Shown in pieces: positions 58,436-64,000 of a DNA stretch of 64,000 nucleotides. A program made the translations under genes and the position numbers. A model generated the notes under the pieces. It was not told the DNA's origin. It saw only the letters and a program-made list of their open reading frames with translations, and made no database searches. Origin of the DNA: Rhyacichthys aspro (taxonomy: Eukaryota; Chordata; Actinopteri; Gobiiformes; Rhyacichthyidae); contig CM072148.1 in NCBI GenBank assembly GCA_036850595.1, forward strand, positions 21,570,731-21,634,730, written 5' to 3'. How positions within the stretch are numbered: the first letter of the stretch is position 1; each line of letters starts with the position of its first letter.

Positions 58436-58907
58436 ATGTCTCCTGTGCTCATCCACGGCTACTCTGTGGAGGAGTACCAGCGGATCTACCACTCTGTGGT
58501 GGATGACATGCTGAAGTACGTTTGTGTCTCATGGACTGTAATCAGTCCTTTTGGGATTTTCACAAAGCTTCTTATTCAACATTCTCTGATGCTATATGAG
58601 TTTATTCATTCAAATATTTCACTGGTGCCATTAATAAAATAGCTCTACAATTATTTCTCACAGTTCTTTCACTTTTCACAGATACCCCAGTGGTCATCCC
58701 CGTCCCTACAGTCTAGAGCTGGGACGCAAGATCAAGCAGTGTTTGTGGGAAAAGCTGAACTGCCCGGTCTTTACTGAAACAGAGACCATCAATGGACTCG
58801 TGAAAACTGAAGAGTCCACCTGCAAAGGGCCTTATCCACCTCTGTTTAACATGGATATCTCTAGGGAACCGGACCCCCCTAGTTTAAGTCTTTTGCCGTG
58901 GCTCTAA
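58436..58907 (+). CDS. Two-exon 101-aa ORF of the coiled-coil family leader (locus B')
   Basis: Exons 58436-58515 and 58682-58907 join across a good GT-AG intron to give an intact frame beginning MSPVLIHGYSVEEYQRIYHS, then VVDDMLKYPSGHPRPYSLEL and ending SLSLLPWL. I do not recognise the family. It is soluble-looking, with basic and aromatic residues and no membrane segment. The equivalent loci in block 1 lack the ATG (ACG at B, GCC at C), but the internal reading frame and splice sites are kept there, suggesting former coding function. It may be the N-terminal part of a larger gene, because an acceptor-like TTCTTTCTCAG follows at about 58935-58945 and the coil unit starts there. Confidence 0.45.
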
Positions 58908-58939
58908 GCCTGAAATTGTAAATTCTTTATGAAATTCTT

Positions 58940-60083
58940 TCTCAGAGGTTCAGTTCCCAATATAACTGTCTTGGCCGTCCCAGAGTACTGCCTGAGAGCT
59001 CACAGAAGGGTGACATCAGAACAGTTAATCAATTACCTCCAAAGAATCAGATTTGCACCCCTCAAGCTGACACACAGGAGGTAAGTAAAAACGGGTTTTT
59101 ACATCTAAAAGAGGAGATGAGAGCTTTGAGGATAAAAAATGAAAAATTAGAAATAGAGAAATCTCACCTGAGGGAGAATTGCAAACTTCACCACAGTGAC
59201 AGAAAGAAATTTCTAGATGCTGTAAAGTTATCTGAGGTTTTGCCAGGCTCTTGGAGGAACTTAAAAAGTTTAAAGATAATGAAGATGCTTTTAAACGCCT
59301 ATATAAGCAAATTCAAATGATCTTAGATGCCCATAAAGTAGATTACAGTTTGGCAGCTTTGAATGAGAATGTCCACATAAGCTATTTTATGTACCAGCTG
59401 GAGTGTATGGAGGGTCAGTGCCGACGTGATCATGTAAGTAAGAGTCAGGTTGAAGACCTTTTTAATCAAGTGCAGCACTTCCAGAAGGAGAATTCTTCTC
59501 TGAGAGCAGAGGTGACTGACCTGCAGATCCAGCTGAAAGATTTTGTGGATTTGAAGCAAAAGTGAAGTTTATTGCATCATAAGAATGACCACTTTGATGC
59601 TGAACTTGCCCATCTCAGGGAGGCACATAAGTCTGAGACAGAGAAAGTACTCACTGAGAATGCTCATCTGAGGCTTGTAATCACGGACCTCGGGTCTAAA
59701 CAAAAGCACTGTCGGTCCAACCACATCAATTTAAAGGAACATCTGCAGCTACAAAGGGAATTTCAGAAGCTAGCGACGAAGAGAGAAGACCAGGTGGTGT
59801 CACACAGAAGAGGTTGAAGGACTCAGGTTAAAAAAGTTGAAGAGGAGATATTTCACCTACAGATGGAGATAAATGACCTCTTGGATCAACTTCAAGAGGC
59901 AAAAAAAAGCTTTGATGGAAAAACAGATCACAGAGATCACACAAGCCAAGGAAGTAGAGCTGAACTAGAGAACTGAGGCCTACGCTGTCGGGCTTAATGA
60001 GCTCGACAGCGTAGAACAGTGCCATGGTGATCTGGATGACAAGAACCGCAGTCCCCCAGGATTAGAGGAGAATGTTCCATGAG
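58940..60083 (+). pseudogene. Coiled-coil family coil unit B'
   Basis: Homologous to the 470-aa gene from the LLPESSQKGD position on. It avoids the in-frame TAA of block 1 locus B but shares the 106-nt frameshifting deletion after SEVL and later has stops, including one straight after the DFVDLKQK motif. Its start resembles locus C (ACGGGTTTTTACATC), its middle the intact gene (GAAGACCTTTTTAATCAAGTG) and its end locus B, so it is a mosaic. The 43-nt hairpin segment is present at 59983-60025. Confidence 0.75.
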
Positions 60084-60239
60084 TAGGTTTAGCCAGTGTT
60101 TTATTAATAATTGGGATCTTTTTTTCTAGTCTAGTTTTTTTTTGGCAATGGTTAGGGCTATGGAAAGAAATGAAAAACAATTTGAGTATTTACTGCAATA
60201 TCAGTGGACTGTAAAATTATAGTCCATGTTACACTGATT

Positions 60240-60763
60240 TAATACAGGCAGTATATTCAGGCAGTATACAGGCAGTGAGAAGCGTGATATCAGTACAACG
60301 GATCAGGATTGCACCCCTCAAGCGGACACAGAGTTGGTAAGTAAAAATTAGTTGTTACGCCTTAAAGAATAGATGAGAGCTTTGAAGATAAAAAATGGAA
60401 AAATTTGATTTAGAGAAGTCTCAGCTAAGGGAGAAATGCAAACTTCACTGTGACAGAAGGACATTTCTATCTATCATTTCTACATTATCAACATAAGTTA
60501 TCTGAGGTTTTGCAGTCAGAGCTACACATCCAGCCCCAGAAAAACTTTGCCTTAGAGGCCAAGTTGTGGAGCTGGAGAACAGAGTGAAAGTATTCATAAA
60601 GTTGACAATGCCAGGCTCATGGAGGAACATCAAAAGTTTAATAGAGAACAAAGATGCTTTTAAACGCTTACATAGACATCTTCAAATTACCTTAGATGCC
60701 AATAAAGTAGATTGCAGTTTTGCAGCATTGAATGAGAATGTAAAGAAAGAAATAAAGAAATGA
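60240..60763 (+). pseudogene. Coiled-coil family unit D', block 2 copy
   Basis: Matches 27180-27690, including retention of the stretch missing in B, B' and C. It keeps NKVDCSFAALNENV where block 1 lost three bases. Broken by several stops. Confidence 0.7.
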
Positions 60764-61125
60764 AAAACAGGCCTTGTAATAATGTAGGGAATTTATTGGG
60801 AAGGCTGTGTTGTGAACAAATGCAGTAACGTTACCGGAAATGGCATGTATTCATGTACATGACTGCTGCCTGAGCACTCTGATGTCTGTGAGTGCTTTGG
60901 GACAGGACCCACCGCAGCACTCGCTTCTCATTGAGAAGAGTAAGGATGATACGTGCTTTGACATCAGAGTCTCCAAATAACTATAGAAATAACTCATTTC
61001 TAATAATAATAGAAATACACCAGAAAAAGCTACTAGATTTGTTGCTTGCATTTTTGGAAAAAAAATCACTAGAGGAGTCTGAATACTCGCTAAATGTAGT
61101 GACAAAGTGGATTAGTTTGCATATA

Positions 61126-61127
<2 letters not shown>

Positions 61128-61155
<28 letters not shown>
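61128..61155 (+). repeat. (AAAT)n microsatellite, block 2 copy
   Basis: Slightly longer than its counterpart at 28045-28072. Confidence 0.9.
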
Positions 61156-61157
<2 letters not shown>

Positions 61158-62264
61158 GGAAGCAATGTCTGCATTTGGTCTAAATCCTCCAAATAACCAC
61201 CAACGAACGGCGTTTCCATCTTGGATATTTTCACTCCTCCTATGGAGGATGTTACTAAAATGGGCAGAGAGGGCAGCGTCTAAACTGCTCCTGGGTAAGC
61301 TTTTCAAATGTTCAGTAAACAGGCCCTTCATCCAACTGGAGCTGAACAAGCTAACGGCTAACAACATGCTAACGGCTGCTGCTAACTGTTGTGGATCAGG
61401 CCTCTCACTCTGTCGTCTCTCAGCTCGGGTCCAGTCCACAAAACTTTACAACAAAGTTTATTTTAACTCCTGCTGTTAATATCAGATCATTATTATCAAT
61501 ATTAAAGATGTTTTATTTATAATATATCATCGTTTTAAGCACAAGCTAATTTTTATCTTAGTCTGACAAACCTTCTAACTCTGTTAAAAATTAAACCGTG
61601 TTTTTCGAACATATTTCATTATATCCTTTATATTTGTTTAAATATCTGTCCCTAATTTGCAACTTAATAAGGCTGTAGTATTTGAGGGAGGCACATTTTG
61701 GCACTAAAATAATAAAGCCTCGTTATGCTTTCATATGATAATAATAAAACAGCAATGTTTAAGCATATAACACGTGAAGATATTCAATGTCAAGACATGA
61801 AATAGATTTATAATCCCTCCATGATCTTTTCGATCATATAACGCTAAACCCAGGAGCCCTGCAAATGGGCATTTAGAAAGACCTGTATTTTCCATTTACA
61901 CATAAACTATAGATAAAGCAACACTCACACATAATCTCAGAGTTACTCAGTGTGAAGAAACATCTTTGTATTTCTACGTTTTTTGTTTTTGTCCATGTCT
62001 GTGTGTGCCCTGGGAGAAAGCAGCGCTGGACGACTGTGAACCTCTGTAGAGCAGTTACATGAAGATTAGACCAGTGTCAAACCTATGACTGTGACAAAGA
62101 AGAACGTGGACACCTACACGACACTACCTACACTTCACCTGCAGCGCCCTGAAAATAAAGATCATGTCTGTCTATCTATACCTCAGGATCTGTGTTTTAC
62201 TAACTATTAATATTTACTGTTGATAATGGCTCTGCACTCTTTTTAAACTAGACATTAGAGGATA
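61156..62264. other. Arm sequence between unit D' and the KDZ remnant
   Basis: Follows 28073-29186 closely with small indels near 61370 and 61980. No coding frame with family features. At about 62262 the alignment with block 1 plus strand stops and continues on the minus strand of 32834 and below. Confidence 0.6.
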
Positions 62265-64000
62265 GATTGACTCACACAAGATCAATTGCAATTCCTCGGT
62301 ATCCTGGATGTTCCATTTGAATTTCTTTTACCACATATTTTACACTGTGAATTTTGGCTGTTGAATTTGAGTGCTCAAAAATATATGTATAGAATATTTA
62401 CACGGCTAATTTTTTATTTTGAATTTTGAAACTGAATACTATGTTGAAATTTATAAACTTTAAATTCAGTGACTGAAATTCGAAGACAAAAATATTCATT
62501 ACATTGTTTTTTCATTGATAAAAAAAAGTTACATAGAAATTCACGGGCATTTAAAATTCAAAATCTGATGAAAGAATAAATCTTCCATAGCAGAGTACCC
62601 GCAAAAGGCAAGTCTGTATTTTAATTTTAACAATCAAATTTAAAATATAACATACACAAATACATAATAAAGCAAATTAATCATTTAATTTCTTATGTTT
62701 TTGATATGCAACATTGTGCAGTTAGACAGCCTTTTCTAGGCTTGTTATGTATGTGGACGGATGGAAATGGAAATGGATAGTTATAATCATCAGAAAAGGC
62801 GTTTATTTTTTTCATGAATTACCCACAGTGTTCATTTGGTAATTCATCTTAAACAGCTGGCATGAAATGACAATGGACAAAAATACCATTAAAGTCTCCT
62901 CCTTAATACAAAATACTGTCTTTGGATATAGATGTTTGTTTCTTATTTCAACAGGTTGTCTAATAATGGAAAAAGTAAAAAAGATATGCTTTTATTTGCG
63001 TGACAAAAATACTATCAAAATTGAAAGTGATTAAATCCCAACAGTACTTAGGCTGCCTATACAACTTCCGAAATATATGACAACAGCCAAGATGCTTCAC
63101 TGGGTACACTCTAATGGATGTTTCAGCTGAGCTCTTTTGCCCACCAGAAAATGTGTGTTGGAATGTCTGGTGTTGCCATTTCTCATCAGCGAAAAATCTT
63201 TGATTTCCAAGGTAAGGAAGGTAAGGGCCTTACATGTACAAGAAACTATTAAAAACAAAAGGGTCTTACACATTTTGTTCACATCTTTATTCATTATCTT
63301 TCCTCCATTTTATGACACCCACATGTTGTTTTTATTAATTTCGGAGAGTGTCAAAAAGAAGGAGCCACTCTCATTCGTTATGGCCTTTGGCCATCTACAG
63401 TGAAGCAACCACAGTCAGCAGTATCCATGCAGCTACTGGATATCATCTGACAACTGCAGCTGGAATGTGGTGTTTCACTTAAATCGATATGTGCGGCCTT
63501 CCAGTACTCCACTGTTCCTTCCAAGGTTTGAATTGCTGATTTGCCAACACGTAGCAATTCATATCACACCTAATTTTCTTCTATTTTGTTTATCTTGTAG
63601 TGCCCAAACCTCTATAGAATACTCATTAATGAGACCTATGAAGAATACAGACACTGCGTTTTAAATCGTCCACACTATGTCATCTAAGCCATGACACGAC
63701 TGATGGTACTCAATGCCCTCTTTGTCCTAGGGAGGATTTCATTTCATGGCTTATGTGTAAACTAATGGCTGTTGATGAAGTTATGATATACATCAAGTGG
63801 CCATGATTTTTCTGGGTTGTGGGGGGGACTCTCGTGTTGGCAGCAGATGGGTTGTTTGGGCTTCCTAGAAAGAAGGGATCAGGGAAGAGTGTGAAAGAAC
63901 CTAAACACTGTAATCATTTCTTCTGCCCACAAGAAACTGTTGATGCTTTTCTTAAAGAACAACATCGCTCACATTAGGGGGTATAAATAATTTCCACTTA
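62265..64000 (+). mobile_element. KDZ (Zisupton-like) transposase remnant, inverted and running off the window
   Basis: Reverse complement of about 32834 down to 30775 in block 1. At 63828-63977 the plus strand reads VLAADGLFGLPRKKGSGKS and FFCPQETVDAF, the KDZ catalytic-Asp block, followed by a stop. Around 63470-63530 it reads LKSICAAFQYSTVPSK. Compared with block 1 it lacks about 370 bases near 63185-63225. The C-terminal LWSYL block would lie beyond the window. Confidence 0.75.

Overview
The window is vertebrate nuclear DNA, most likely from a teleost fish. It has spliced genes with GT-AG introns, AT-rich introns, long 3' UTRs, and remnants of L1-like, L2-like, hAT, Tc1-like, KDZ/Zisupton-like and tRNA-SINE repeats. 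The species cannot be named from the sequence.

The main structural fact is that the locus appears twice. A run of exactly 100 N (35045-35144) separates block 1 (1-35044) from block 2 (35145-64000). Block 2 restarts at the equivalent of about position 1643 of block 1 and follows it with very high identity. The blocks differ by scattered SNPs, repeat-length changes and several insertion/deletions. They could be two alleles (haplotigs) placed in tandem by the assembler, or a recent true tandem duplication. I favour haplotigs because the break is a standard-size gap, the second copy starts inside a USP34 intron, and every USP34 exon difference I could see is synonymous.

Block 1, in order: the last 13 exons of USP34 (+, 15-5819) with a 3' UTR of about 1.9 kb; the complete five-exon galectin-related gene LGALSL (+, 9430-13242), with a 12-nt minisatellite in intron 2 and a related one in intron 4; a repeat-rich belt (13.5-17.1 kb); a single-exon 470-aa coiled-coil gene (-, 17160-18572) with a compact promoter-like cluster (CRE, E-box, RFX X-box-like site, CCAAT box); a textbook non-autonomous hAT element with 8-bp target duplications (19580-20052); a 2.4-kb segment absent from block 2 (20358-22727); about 2.4 kb without a recognisable gene; then a large imperfect inverted repeat. 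The arms of that repeat (25189-29186 and 32835-34958) carry broken relatives of the coiled-coil gene and flank a decayed KDZ/Zisupton-like transposase.

Block 2 repeats this order, with these differences. LGALSL carries a 2-bp frameshifting deletion in its last exon. The 2.4-kb segment is missing. More of the L2-like LINE is kept. An 895-bp TTAA-flanked element is present. The inverted-repeat region is arranged as if its centre had been flipped, with the KDZ remnant following the left arm in the opposite orientation.

USP34 and LGALSL are ordinary conserved genes. The unusual part is the small amplified coiled-coil family: one intact copy per block, degraded direct and inverted relatives, and an intact two-exon 101-aa reading frame (58436-58907) next to a frameshifted coil unit.
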